From Propioniciclava sinopodophylli (GTDB lineage Bacteria > Actinomycetota > Actinomycetes > Propionibacteriales > Propionibacteriaceae): a DNA stretch of 60,301 nucleotides. How positions within the stretch are numbered: the first letter of the stretch is position 1; every line of letters begins with the position of its first letter. This document shows, piece after piece, positions 8,283 to 16,413 of this stretch. Below the pieces are notes generated by a model. It worked only from the letters and a program-made list of their open reading frames with translations. It was not told the DNA's origin and searched no databases. The translations under genes were made by a program, and so were the position numbers. The stretch covers positions 1-60,301 of the forward strand of contig NZ_SDMQ01000017.1 in NCBI RefSeq assembly GCF_004324755.1, written 5' to 3'.

Positions 8283-8642
8283 ATGCTGACTATTGCTTCG
8301 CGTCTCGACGTGATGAACCGCCTGGGTCGTGCACTGGCCGACCCCACTCGATCCCGGATCATCTTGACCCTGCTCGACCATCCCGCTTACCCGGCGGAAC
8401 TGGCCCGAGATCTGGACCTGACACGCCCGAACGTGTCCAACCACCTGGCATGCCTGCGCGATTGCGGGATCGTCGTCTCCGAGCCCGAGGGTCGTCGGAC
8501 ACGATATGAGATCGCCGATTCGCACCTGGCGCAGGCGCTGACGGCACTGGTCGATGCCACCCTGGCAGTGGACGAAGACGCCCCGTGCATCGATCCCGCC
8601 TGCTCGCTTCCCGGATGCGACGCAGCTGGGGAGGGCGCATGA
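8283..8642 (+). CDS. cmtR: ArsR/SmtB-family Cd/Pb-sensing repressor
   Basis: The 119-residue winged-helix repressor closely resembles mycobacterial CmtR: LGRALADPTRSRIILTLLD, LTRPNVSNHLACLRDCGIVV and ADSHLAQALTALVD. The two cysteines of the sensor (in HLACLRDCG) and a Cys-containing tail (APCIDPACSLPGC) are present, so it should release DNA on binding Cd(II) or Pb(II). The ATG is taken as start because a -10 element sits directly before it and family members start here. Its stop overlaps the cadD start (ATGA), making a bicistronic, self-regulated cadmium module. Confidence 0.9.
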   Translation: MLTIASRLDVMNRLGRALADPTRSRIILTLLDHPAYPAELARDLDLTRPNVSNHLACLRDCGIVVSEPEGRRTRYEIADSHLAQALTALVDATLAVDEDAPCIDPACSLPGCDAAGEGA

Positions 8643-9241
8643 TCCTCACCTCGGTCTTGCAGGCGATGGGCCTGTTCGCAGCGACCAACATCGACGACAT
8701 CATCGTGCTCTCCCTCTTCTTCGCGCGAGGGGCAGGCCAGCGCGGCACTACCGCCCGCATTCTGGCCGGCCAGTACCTCGGATTCGCCGGCATCCTCGGT
8801 GCCGCGGTCCTGGTGACCATCGGTGCCGGAGCATTCCTGCCCTCGGCAGCCATCCCGTACTTCGGTCTCATCCCTCTGGGCCTCGGCCTCTGGGCCGCAT
8901 GGCAGGCCTGGCGCGGAGACGATGACGACGATGACGACGAGGCCAAGGTTGCCGGCAAGAAGGTCGGCGTGTGGACCGTCGCAGGAGTCACCTTCGCCAA
9001 CGGCGGAGACAACATCGGCGTCTATGTCCCCGTCTTCCTCAGCGTGGAACCTCTCGCAGTGGTCGCCTACTGCATCGTCTTCCTCGCGCTCGTCGCGGTC
9101 CTGGTCGTAGTCGCCAAGTTCGTTGCCACCCGGCCGCCGATCGCCGAAGTGCTCGAACGCTGGGAGCACATCCTCTTCCCCATCGTTCTCATCGGCCTCG
9201 GCATCGCGATCCTCGTCAGCGGCGGAGCCTTCGGACTCTGA
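8639..9241 (+). CDS. cadD: CadD-family cadmium resistance transporter
   Basis: This 200-residue integral membrane protein has about five or six hydrophobic segments and the CadD hallmarks FAATNIDDIIVLSLFF near the N terminus and TFANGGDNIGVYVP in the middle. The family exports Cd(II) across the cytoplasmic membrane. The loop near residue 100 carries a run of seven aspartates and a glutamate, which could bind metal. It overlaps cmtR by 4 bases and should be induced with it. No terminator is obvious downstream before the second recombinase. Confidence 0.9.
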   Translation: MILTSVLQAMGLFAATNIDDIIVLSLFFARGAGQRGTTARILAGQYLGFAGILGAAVLVTIGAGAFLPSAAIPYFGLIPLGLGLWAAWQAWRGDDDDDDDEAKVAGKKVGVWTVAGVTFANGGDNIGVYVPVFLSVEPLAVVAYCIVFLALVAVLVVVAKFVATRPPIAEVLERWEHILFPIVLIGLGIAILVSGGAFGL

Positions 9242-9453
9242 CGTAGCGGCAGCGATCCAAACGGCCCCGACCGGGCGCACCCCTCTCGGTTCAGACCGCG
9301 ACACCTACCTGCAGCCAGTCCTGCGTGATCGCGGCAACAAGACCGCCACGGAGCGCTGCAAAAACCCCGCCACCAAGCGAACGAAGCCACAGCCTGACCG
9401 TAAACCTAAGCCTCGCATGCGACACTTTGACGAATGCGACGGAAGGTCTAGAT

Positions 9454-10026
9454 GTGGGTGGACGGGTGTACGGATATGCGCGTGTTAGCTCGAAGGATCA
9501 GAACCTGGAGCGCCAACGTGAAGCGCTCGCTGGCGTCGATGTGCTGGTCGAGGAGCAGGTCTCTGGGAAGAATGTCGCCGATCGCGAGAAGCTCCGTACG
9601 CTGATGGCGTTCGCGCAGGCGGGGGACACCATTCGGGTGAAGTCGATCGACCGGCTTGCCCGTGACACTCGGGATCTGCTGCGGATCGTGGACGAGTTCG
9701 CGGCCAAGGGCGTGGCGATCGAGTTCCTGGACTCACCCATGCTCAACGTGACCACCAAGGAAGGGCGCGCGATGCTGACGGTCTTCGCGGCCTTCGCCGA
9801 ACTCGAGCGCGAGGCCATCCGCGAGCGTCAGGCCGAAGGGATAGCCCTCGCGAAGGCGGCGGGCAAGTACCGCAAGGCCCGAAGGCTCACCGCTGAGGAG
9901 ATCGCTGCCGCGCGGTTGCGCATCGAGGTTGGGGTACCCAAGGCGCGGGTGGCCAAGGACCTCGGCGTGAGCCGCCAGACCCTCTACTCGGCGTTGGAGG
10001 GCAGGGGCAGCTACTCGGCGGTCTGA
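9454..10026 (+). CDS. Serine recombinase (resolvase), second copy
   Basis: The 190-residue protein starts at a GTG with GGAAGG 8 bases upstream; frames reaching further left lack family similarity. The catalytic domain has RVYGYARVSSKDQ (S12), VKSIDRLARDTRD and MLTVFAAFAELEREAIRERQ. The DNA-binding domain ends with KARVAKDLGVSRQTLYSAL. It is clearly diverged from the recombinase on the other side of cmtR-cadD, so the two come from different elements. No transposase accompanies it; its 3' end abuts a truncated aldolase fragment, marking an insertion or deletion junction. Confidence 0.88.
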   Translation: MGGRVYGYARVSSKDQNLERQREALAGVDVLVEEQVSGKNVADREKLRTLMAFAQAGDTIRVKSIDRLARDTRDLLRIVDEFAAKGVAIEFLDSPMLNVTTKEGRAMLTVFAAFAELEREAIRERQAEGIALAKAAGKYRKARRLTAEEIAAARLRIEVGVPKARVAKDLGVSRQTLYSALEGRGSYSAV

Positions 10027-10029
10027 TGA

Positions 10030-10117
10030 TACGTGTGCGCACCTGGTGTACCAGGTCGAACATCTCCTCTGGGCCGGAGTAGGCATCCTTGTCGATCCCG
10101 TAGGGTTGAGGGTTCAT
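10030..10117 (-). pseudogene. Fragment of class I fructose-bisphosphate aldolase
   Basis: On the minus strand about 28 residues, YGIDKDAYSGPEEMFDLVHQ then VRTRII, match an early segment of class I fructose-1,6-bisphosphate aldolases. The similarity stops exactly where the resolvase coding end begins. The rest of the gene is absent on both sides, so this is a scar of a rearrangement at the island. Confidence 0.6.
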
Positions 10118-10143
10118 ATCAGAGTTCGCGCCAAGAGGCGCGA

Positions 10144-12378
10144 TCAGGAGGTCGCGGGTTGAAGGGCAGCCTCCGGCCGGGGGGCGCCGAGGGGGGCCAG
10201 GTGGCCCGGGTCCAGGTTGATCCGGCGCAGCAGTTGGGCGTTGAGGGCGACCACGATGGTGGAGGCGGACATCAGGATCGCGCCCACCGCGGGGGAGAGC
10301 ACGAACCCGATCGGGGCGAGCACGCCGGCGGCCAGCGGCACGGCGAGCACGTTGTAGCCGGTGGCCCACACCAGGTTCTGGATCATCTTGGTGTAGCTGG
10401 CCTGGGAGAGCTCGATCATCGACAGCACCGCGCGGGGGTCGTTGCTGGCCAGCACAACGCCGGCGGACTCCATGGCCACGTCGGTGCCGGCGCCGATGGC
10501 GATGCCGACCTCGGCCCGCGCCAGTGCCGGGGCGTCGTTGACGCCGTCGCCCACCATGGCCACGGACAGTCCCCGGGACTGCAACTCGGTGACCTTGGTG
10601 TCCTTGTCCTGGGGGAGGACCTCGGCGAAGACCTCGTCGATGCCCAGGTCCGCCCCGACGGCCTCGGCGACCTGGCGGGCATCGCCGGTGATCATCGCGA
10701 CCTTGATGCCGCGGGCGTGCAGGGCGGCCACGGCGGCCCGGGACTCGGGGCGGACCTTGTCCTCCACGGCGACCGCGCCGATAACGGACCCCTCGCGCAG
10801 CACGTGCAACACCCCGGCCCCGCGCGCGGTCCAGGAGGCGGTGTGCTCAGTGATCTCCGCCGGCATGGTCAGGTTAAGCTCGCGCAGCATGTTCGGGCCC
10901 CCGACGAGGATCTCGGAGCCGTCCACGGTGGCGCGCACCCCGCGGCCCATGGCAGCACTGAAGTCCGTGCCGCGCTTGCGCAACGTGCTGGCCTGCGGGT
11001 GCTGCCCGGCGGCGGTGACGATGGCCCGGGCCACGGGGTGCTCGCTGTCAGCCTCGGCCGCGGCGGCCACCGCCAGCAGTTCTGCCTCGGACACGCCGGG
11101 CATCGCGGTGACGGCGGTGACGACGTGGGCGCCCTCGGTCAGGGTGCCGGTCTTGTCGAACAGGACCACGTCGATGGTGCGCATCCGCTCCAGGGCCATC
11201 CGGTCCTTGATCAGGACCCCGGACTTGGCGGCCTTCTCCGTGGAGAGGGCGATCACCAGCGGGATGGCCAGGCCCAGGGCGTGCGGGCAGGCGATGACCA
11301 GCACGGTCACGGTGCGGGTGACCGCGTCGGTGGGCTGGCCGATCGCGGTCCACACGATCGCGGTGATGATCGCCGCGACCAGGGCGAACCAGAACAGCAG
11401 GGCCGCCGCCCGGTCGGCCAACGCCTGGGCGCGGGAGGAGGATTCCTGGGCGTCGGCGACCATCCGCTGGATCCCGGCCAGGGTCGTGTCGGTCCCGACG
11501 GCGGCCACCTTCACCCGCACGGTGTTGTCGGTGGCCACGGTCCCAGCGACCACCGTGTCCCCGGCCTGGCGCAGCACGGGCTTCGACTCCCCGGTGATCA
11601 TCGCCTCGTCGAACTCCGCGGCGCCCTCGAGGATGGTCCCGTCGGCCGGCACCCGGGCCCCGGCCCGCACTAGCACCACATCGCCCACGGCCAACTCGGT
11701 GATCGGCACGGTGATGGTGTCACCGTCCACGACCTTCTCGGCCTCCTCCGGCAGCAGCGCCGCCAGCGCGTCCAAGGCGGAGGAGGCCGCGCCCAGGGCG
11801 CGCATCTCCATCCAGTGGCCCAGCAGCATGATGACCACCAGCAGCGCCAGCTCCCACCAGAAGTCCAGCATCAGGTCCCCGATGCCCAGGGTCGTGACCC
11901 AGGAGGCGACGAAGGCCACCGTGATGGCCATCGCGATCAGCAGCATCATCCCGGGCTGGCGGGCGCGCAACTCGGTCAGCCCGCCCTTCAGGAAGGGCAT
12001 GCCGCCATAGAGGTAGATCACGGTGCCCAGCACCGGGGCGATCCACGCCGAGCCCGGGAACTCGGGGACGTGGTAGCCCAGCAGTTGCCCGACCATGTGG
12101 CTGAAGAACACCACCGGGATGGAGAGCACCAGTGAGACCCAGAACCGGTTCTTGAACATCGCGGTGGAATGCCCGGCGTGCTGACCGTGGTCGTGGACCT
12201 GGTGGTCCTCGTCCAGGGCCGAGTGGGCGTGACCCTGCGGCATGGCCTGACCGTGGGTGTCGGCGTCCGCGGGGTGGTGGGCGTGGCCGGCGTGCCGGTC
12301 GCGATTGGCGTGGGGGTTCGGGTCTGGGTGCTCGGCGGTCTGGCCGGTGGGGTGCTCGGGGTGGTGCGGGGTGCTCAT
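10144..12378 (-). CDS. copB: CopB-type copper-translocating P1B ATPase
   Basis: From the ATG at 12378 the protein has 744 residues. Residues 1-75 are very His-rich (HHPEHP, HAGHAHH, HDHGQHAGH), a metal-binding leader. The core has about eight membrane segments, the actuator motif TGES, the transmembrane metal site CPHALGLAIP, the phosphorylation motif DKTGTLT and GDGVNDAPAL in the ATP domain. A CPH rather than CPC site is typical of the CopB subgroup, which exports copper or silver. The frame runs upstream to 12861, but that part is the shadow of the metallochaperone gene. It follows the chaperone in one operon under a CsoR-like operator. Confidence 0.92.
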   Translation of the reverse strand: MSTPHHPEHPTGQTAEHPDPNPHANRDRHAGHAHHPADADTHGQAMPQGHAHSALDEDHQVHDHGQHAGHSTAMFKNRFWVSLVLSIPVVFFSHMVGQLLGYHVPEFPGSAWIAPVLGTVIYLYGGMPFLKGGLTELRARQPGMMLLIAMAITVAFVASWVTTLGIGDLMLDFWWELALLVVIMLLGHWMEMRALGAASSALDALAALLPEEAEKVVDGDTITVPITELAVGDVVLVRAGARVPADGTILEGAAEFDEAMITGESKPVLRQAGDTVVAGTVATDNTVRVKVAAVGTDTTLAGIQRMVADAQESSSRAQALADRAAALLFWFALVAAIITAIVWTAIGQPTDAVTRTVTVLVIACPHALGLAIPLVIALSTEKAAKSGVLIKDRMALERMRTIDVVLFDKTGTLTEGAHVVTAVTAMPGVSEAELLAVAAAAEADSEHPVARAIVTAAGQHPQASTLRKRGTDFSAAMGRGVRATVDGSEILVGGPNMLRELNLTMPAEITEHTASWTARGAGVLHVLREGSVIGAVAVEDKVRPESRAAVAALHARGIKVAMITGDARQVAEAVGADLGIDEVFAEVLPQDKDTKVTELQSRGLSVAMVGDGVNDAPALARAEVGIAIGAGTDVAMESAGVVLASNDPRAVLSMIELSQASYTKMIQNLVWATGYNVLAVPLAAGVLAPIGFVLSPAVGAILMSASTIVVALNAQLLRRINLDPGHLAPLGAPRPEAALQPATS

Positions 12379-12449
12379 GGTGTTCCTTCTGCTCGGCGGC
12401 CTACGCGGTGGCCTACTCGGGGATGAAGCTCCGGCGCTGAGGGGATGGG

Positions 12450-12782
12450 TCAGTGGGTGAGGACGCGGTAGCCGGCCGCTTCGATAGCGGCCTGCACGGC
12501 CCCTGCGGAGGCGGGCCCGGTCACGGTGACGGGGGAGGCCCCGCCGGCGACCAGTTCGACCCGGACGTCGTCCGCCCCGTCCAGGGCGCTCACCGCCTCG
12601 GCGACGGAGCCCACGCAGTGTCCGCAGGTCATGCCCTCCACCTGGTAGGTCGCGGTGCCTGCGCTCGTCCCGGTCGGATCGGCACTTTGGCGCCCGGCGG
12701 GGGCCGGGGTGTCGGCGGCCGGGGCGCAGCACGAGCAGTCGGTGGTGGCCATCGGCAGCGGGGTGCGGGGGGATTCGGTCAT
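12450..12782 (-). CDS. Heavy-metal-associated (HMA) copper-binding protein
   Basis: The ATG at 12782 gives 110 residues. The N-terminal 45 residues are Pro/Ala-rich with a CSCC cluster (ATTDCSCCAPAA). Residues about 46-110 form an HMA fold with the metal-binding motif VEGMTCGHCVGSV. HMA proteins of this size pass Cu(I) to P-type ATPases; here the copB gene follows 71 bases downstream on the same strand. The extra N-terminal cysteines could form a second metal site. It is the first gene after the CsoR-like palindrome and is probably copper induced. Confidence 0.85.
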   Translation of the reverse strand: MTESPRTPLPMATTDCSCCAPAADTPAPAGRQSADPTGTSAGTATYQVEGMTCGHCVGSVAEAVSALDGADDVRVELVAGGASPVTVTGPASAGAVQAAIEAAGYRVLTH

Positions 12783-12837
12783 GACGGTCTCCTGCAGGTC
12801 TTGGGGCGGCACCGGACGGCACCTCCACCCCCGGTAT

Positions 12838-12854
12838 ATACCCCACGGGGGTAT
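12838..12854. promoter_or_regulatory. CsoR-like copper operator
   Basis: A perfect 7-3-7 palindrome, ATACCCC ACG GGGGTAT, lies 56 bases upstream of the HMA gene. It matches the GTATACCCC/GGGGTATAC type of box bound by CsoR and related copper repressors. No csoR gene is in the window. Confidence 0.75.
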
Positions 12855-12857
12855 CAT

Positions 12858-13442
12858 TCAAGGGATGGGACGCCGATGTTCGCGGTGGATGAACGGGTGC
12901 GCCGGTCCGTGGGTTGTTCGGTGGGCAGGTCGATGGTGAACGTCGCCCCGGCCGTGGTGGAGGTCGCGGTCAGGGTTCCGCCGTGGGCCTGGACCAGGGC
13001 GCGGGAGATGGCCAGGCCGACCCCGGAGCCGCCGTGGTCCCGGTCGCGGGCGGTGTCCCCGCGGTAGAAGCGTTCGAAGATGTGCGGCAGATGCTCGGGG
13101 GAGATGCCCTCGCCGGTGTCGGCGACCCGGAGGGTGACCTTCGACGGGCCCTGCCGGGCCTCGAGGGTGACCCGGCCGCCGGGCGGGGTGTGGCGCAGGG
13201 CGTTGGTGAGCAGGTTGCCCAGCACCTGACCCATGCGCTGTCGGTCCACGTCCACGGCCAGGCCCGGATCGGCGTCCAGGGCCAGGGCCACGCCCTTGGC
13301 GGCGTAGGCCTCGCGGTGGGCCTCGGCGGCGGCGTGCAGCAGCTCGGCCACGGGTTCGGTGGTGCGGTCCAGCCCGATCCGTCCCTCCTCGGCGCGGGAG
13401 ACGTCGTTGATGTCCTCCACCAGCGGTCCTGAGCGCGAAACC
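12858..13442 (-). pseudogene. Sensor histidine kinase, C-terminal remnant
   Basis: The remnant keeps the end of the dimerisation domain (GPLVEDINDVSRAEEG) and a full ATP-binding domain: N box NLLTNALRHTP, G1 DTGEGI, F box FERFYRG and G2 GSGVGLAISRAL. The membrane sensor, HAMP region and phosphoacceptor His helix are missing. At about 13442 the sequence switches to an unrelated fragment. It resembles the CopS/CusS-like kinases that often precede copper modules, but without its His box it cannot signal. No response regulator is next to it. Confidence 0.8.
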
Positions 13443-13584
13443 AGCCAACCAGGAGCGCTGGCTGCCACAGGCCCGCATCATCCCGGGCCAGAACGTGACG
13501 GACCGTCCTGGCTGGTTCTGTGGCGCGCATCCGAGCAATGCGGTCGCCCAGAGTGCCCAACTCCGAGGTGATGCGCGAGGACAT
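13443..13584 (-). pseudogene. Unidentified gene fragment fused to kinase remnant
   Basis: About 47 codons from the ATG at 13584 read as a plausible protein start (ELGTLGDRIARMRA, TVRHVLARDDAGLWQPALL) and then run out of frame into the sensor-kinase remnant. I do not recognise the family. The sharp switch suggests a recombination junction. Confidence 0.35.
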
Positions 13585-13775
13585 GCAGCAAGGATACGAA
13601 CAAATGGTCCAGCTGATCGATTGATGAGTGGGTGGCTGAATGGTGCGGGCTCGGCGACAGGATCTACTAGGCCGAGGGGGAGTGCCACTCGGAGGCTCCT
13701 GCCCGCCGATAGGCTGCCAAGCACGGGGCACGCACAGCAGCGGCGCTCCCACCCGTGTACCGAGGAGGACACCCC

Positions 13776-14018
13776 GTGGCGACCCGCACCACTGTCCAGC
13801 AGGTCATCGACGAGTTCCGCACCACATACGACACGAACGTGGCACGCGGGGAAGCGTTCGAGAAGCTGATGGTCGCCTACTTCCGGCTGGACCCCACCCT
13901 TGCGGCCGAGTATGACCTCGTGGAGCGCTGGCCCAACTGGAACCACAACGAGGGCACCCACGACTCAGGCATCGACCTGGTGGCGCGTACCACCGCAACC
14001 GGCGAGTGGACGGCCATG
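13776..14018 (+). pseudogene. N-terminal fragment of type ISP restriction/helicase-like protein
   Basis: A GTG with GAGGAGG 8 bases upstream starts about 81 residues (TVQQVIDEFRTTYDTNV, GEAFEKLMVAYFRLDP, THDSGIDLVART) that match the N-terminal nuclease-like region of large type ISP restriction enzymes and related DEAD-box helicases. After GEWTA the expected QCK nuclease motif is missing and the frame becomes unrelated. The rest of the gene, normally more than 1,000 residues, is absent. Confidence 0.6.
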
Positions 14019-14325
14019 ATTCCTGGACGAGGGTGCCGACCTCCGCAACTCCACCTACGCCAACGGTGGCGAGATCCTTTGCCAGCCCCACGGGATCGAG
14101 GGTGTCGCTGTAGTACGAGGTGGCGTCAGCGTCCTTGATTCGGCGTTGGGCGGGCCGGCCAAGAACCCGCTGAAGCCGCGCCCACGTGCCGCAATGCGGC
14201 GTGTGGGCGCGGCATTGTTGGACCCGGGCGTCGACGGGCTGGTGGCGACAGGCACGCCGGGGGAGGATGGGGCTTCGGCCCCAGCTTCTTCGAACCGACT
14301 AGGCCAACCCGATGCTGCGGCCACC
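14019..14325. other. Degenerate stretch without recognisable gene
   Basis: One plus-strand frame here (FLDEGADLRNSTYANGGE) continues in a different frame from the type ISP fragment but matches nothing I know. The remainder looks like decayed sequence. Confidence 0.35.
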
Positions 14326-14610
14326 TCACCTGCAACCAGGCCCCACTCGGAGTGCTCGGTAGCCCGCGTTCGCCAAGGTCCACGGGCCCGTGCTGTCGGT
14401 CTCGGGGCCTTGCAGTCCGCCGGCCAAGAACCGAACCAGTCGTGTCGGTGAGTTGTAGCCGGCGTTGACGTGGGCCAAGGTGGCGGCCCCCCTAACGAGC
14501 GTCTCAATGGAGACCTGGCTGGCAACCAACCTGTCGAAGTACTCGATCACCTTGAGTGCATCCCCGGCGGTGGGGTCGAGCAGCGACAAGCGGCCGCGAA
14601 GCTCGTGCAT
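14326..14610 (-). pseudogene. Fragment of PucR/CdaR-type transcriptional regulator
   Basis: From the ATG at 14610, LRGRLSLLDPTAGDALKVI, YFDRLVASQVSIETLVRGAA and TLAHVNAGYN match the N-terminal region of PucR/CdaR-type regulators. The similarity fades after about 60 residues and the frame soon ends; the GGDEF-like and helix-turn-helix parts are absent. It is another truncated gene in this stretch of fragments. Confidence 0.5.
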
Positions 14611-14840
14611 TCCTCGATCCCCTTTCGCACGGTGCGCACGGTGGCCTGCCGGGCTAGGGGCTGACGCACCCGTGAGTCTCTCGACCATAGAGGGCAGTAA
14701 CTCGTGGCGCCAGCGTCGCGGAAGAGCGCGTGGACCTGACAGCGCGCGGGTACATGTGCGGGGCCCGCCAGCACCGCGGGAGTTGGGCCATGCCTGGGTT
14801 CTCCGATTGGGTCTGTCTCACGCGAGACTGAGCTGGAGCG

Positions 14841-14867
14841 GCACCAACTTTGGTACCAACGACCCCC
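14841..14867 (+). repeat. Diverged repeat, copy 1 (ACTTTGGTACCAACGACC type)
   Basis: This 27-base unit contains an imperfect dyad, CACCAACTTTGGTACC, followed by a run of Cs. A related unit in the same orientation lies about 290 bases downstream. The pair could be ends of a small mobile element or protein-binding sites. Confidence 0.4.
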
Positions 14868-15133
14868 GCAGTTGCTCGTTCTGGGGCCACTGGGCAAGTC
14901 TCGCCACGCGGCCGGTTCCAGCGTTGCGGCTACGGGAAACAAGGGTCAGCAGCGGTCATAAGTGGACGTCGCGCTCACTCAGAGGCTTCGTGGTCCAAGA
15001 CTGGCTGCTGCAGTCGCGATGATCTTCGGTCTGCGCTTCGGGCGGGCTCGTATGGAGGCGAGGTGGCCCACCTGCAGTCGCCGCCGACCCCGGTTCCCGC
15101 TCTTCGGTCGGATGGTTCGGGCCTGCGGGTGTC

Positions 15134-15161
15134 GGTACCGAGTTTGGTACCGACCACCCCC
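15134..15161 (+). repeat. Diverged repeat, copy 2 (GAGTTTGGTACCGACC type)
   Basis: The unit reads GGTACCGAGTTTGGTACC followed by GACCACCCCC, with about 75 percent identity to copy 1 by eye. Both keep the TTTGGTACC core and the C-rich right flank. Confidence 0.4.
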
Positions 15162-15280
15162 TTTAGCTGCCGTTCCTAGGTGCCACTACGGGGAACGCCG
15201 CTGATGCCCGATATTGAGCGTGGCGACAAGGGGGTTCAGGGGTCTCCAGGGACGCTCGCGGGTAGGGTCTGATCTAGTCC

Positions 15281-15312
15281 GATGGTTGCCCGTTCGAGTC
15301 GGGCCGGGGGCG
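15281..15312 (+). other. tRNA 3'-end-like fragment, possible att site of the island
   Basis: GCCCG TTCGAGT CGGGC forms a perfect 5-bp T stem with a canonical 7-base TTCGAGT loop (15288-15304). It is followed by CGGGGGC (15305-15311), which would be the 3' acceptor strand of a tRNA whose 5' strand is GCCCCCG, as in some actinobacterial tRNA-Arg genes. The D and anticodon arms are not present upstream, so this is a 3' fragment. Integrases commonly recombine in such segments. It lies exactly between the decayed accessory region and the intact cob genes. Confidence 0.5.
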
Positions 15313-15369
15313 CTGTCATACGCGGTCAGCGCCTTGATTGGCGCCAATCAGTGTCATCGTGACGGCACC

Positions 15370-16413
15370 TCAGCCAGACGTGGACGGGTGGCTGCCGGCG
15401 GCCTGTGCGATGGCTGCGAGGGCTTCGGCCAAGGCTGTTGACGTGGCCTCGTCGCGGACGGCGGCCCTGAACCAGTCGGGGCCGAGTCCGGGGAACGTCT
15501 CCCCGCGACGGACAGCGAACCCGTGCCTGGCGAGCCGTGGTCGGATGGATTCCCGCCCCAGTCTGGTGCTGGGGACGAGGACGAACGGCGTCCGGGGGGT
15601 GCCGGCGACAGGGAACCCCACGTTGGCCAGTGCTGAGCACAGCAAAGCGCGGTCGTTGTCGGTCTGACGGGCCGCAGCCCCGGCCTCAGCGAGGGCTTCG
15701 GGCGTGTTGCAGACCACGAGGGCGTCGAGGGCTGGGGTGGAGGTGGCCCAAGGGCGCTGGCGGTGCGCCAGCACTTCGACGAGGCGGGGGTCTCCCACCA
15801 CGTATCCGGCCCTGATTCCGGGGATTCCCCACATCTTGGTGAGGGACCGAACGACCAGCATCCCGGTCAGGTCGTCGCCGTTGAGAACCGACTCTTGCTC
15901 TCCGGGGACGAAGTCCATGAAGGCCTCGTCGACGACCACGATCCGGTCCGGTCGGCGGAGGGACCGGATGGCCGCGGCGGGGTGGAGGGTGCCTGTGGGG
16001 TTGGTGGGGTTGCCGATCACGACGAGGTCGCCGTGGGGGACCTTGTCGGGGTCGAGCAGGAACGCGGGTGCGGGCAGCACGTGCCTGGTCACAGGGAGGC
16101 CGGCGTCGGTCAGCGCAGACTCGGGTTCGGTGAACTGGGGGTGGACCACGACGGGTTGCGTCGGTCGGAGGGATTCGGCGACCAGGGTGAACGCCGCCGC
16201 CGCGCCGGCGACGGGTAGGACGTAATGGGGTGGGACGCCGTGGCGGTTCGCGAGTGCCGCCATGGCTTCTCGGGGGTCGGGGTAGATGGCCCAGCGGGCG
16301 GGGTCGTGGGTCAGTGCGTGCAGCAGCCAGGCGGGGGCCGGGCTCCGGACGTTGACGGCCAGGTCGATGAGGCCGGGGGCGGTGTCGGAGTCCCCGTGGT
16401 GGCGGAGGTTCAT
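15370..16413 (-). CDS. cobC: CobC/CobD-like PLP aminotransferase-fold threonine-phosphate decarboxylase
   Basis: The ATG at 16413 (ATGA overlap with cobB) gives 347 residues of the histidinol-phosphate aminotransferase fold. PLP motifs include VIGNPTNPTGTL, VVVDEAFMDF and the lysine region VRSLTKMWGIPGIRAGY. In cobalamin loci this family supplies (R)-1-amino-2-propanol phosphate for the nucleotide loop by decarboxylating L-threonine phosphate. It is the last gene of the minus-strand cobD-cobQ-cobB-cobC operon. An ordinary aminotransferase role is possible, but the location argues for corrin synthesis. Confidence 0.85.
   Translation of the reverse strand: MNLRHHGDSDTAPGLIDLAVNVRSPAPAWLLHALTHDPARWAIYPDPREAMAALANRHGVPPHYVLPVAGAAAAFTLVAESLRPTQPVVVHPQFTEPESALTDAGLPVTRHVLPAPAFLLDPDKVPHGDLVVIGNPTNPTGTLHPAAAIRSLRRPDRIVVVDEAFMDFVPGEQESVLNGDDLTGMLVVRSLTKMWGIPGIRAGYVVGDPRLVEVLAHRQRPWATSTPALDALVVCNTPEALAEAGAAARQTDNDRALLCSALANVGFPVAGTPRTPFVLVPSTRLGRESIRPRLARHGFAVRRGETFPGLGPDWFRAAVRDEATSTALAEALAAIAQAAGSHPSTSG

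Larger units (their letters stand above)
14611..15280. other. Non-coding stretch with diverged GGTACC repeats
   Basis: About 670 bases contain only short, overlapping frames with no family resemblance. The only structure I see is two related repeats, listed separately. It ends at the tRNA-like T arm. Confidence 0.45.

Noticed and set aside
9395-9453. ATGCGAC direct repeats upstream of the second recombinase as a res site
   Set aside because: Two short matches only, and no clear three-subsite layout.
10033-12010. Very long open frames on the plus strand opposite copB
   Set aside because: They are Gly/Asp- or Ser/Thr-rich antisense shadows caused by G/C-biased third positions; the minus strand has full P-type ATPase motifs.
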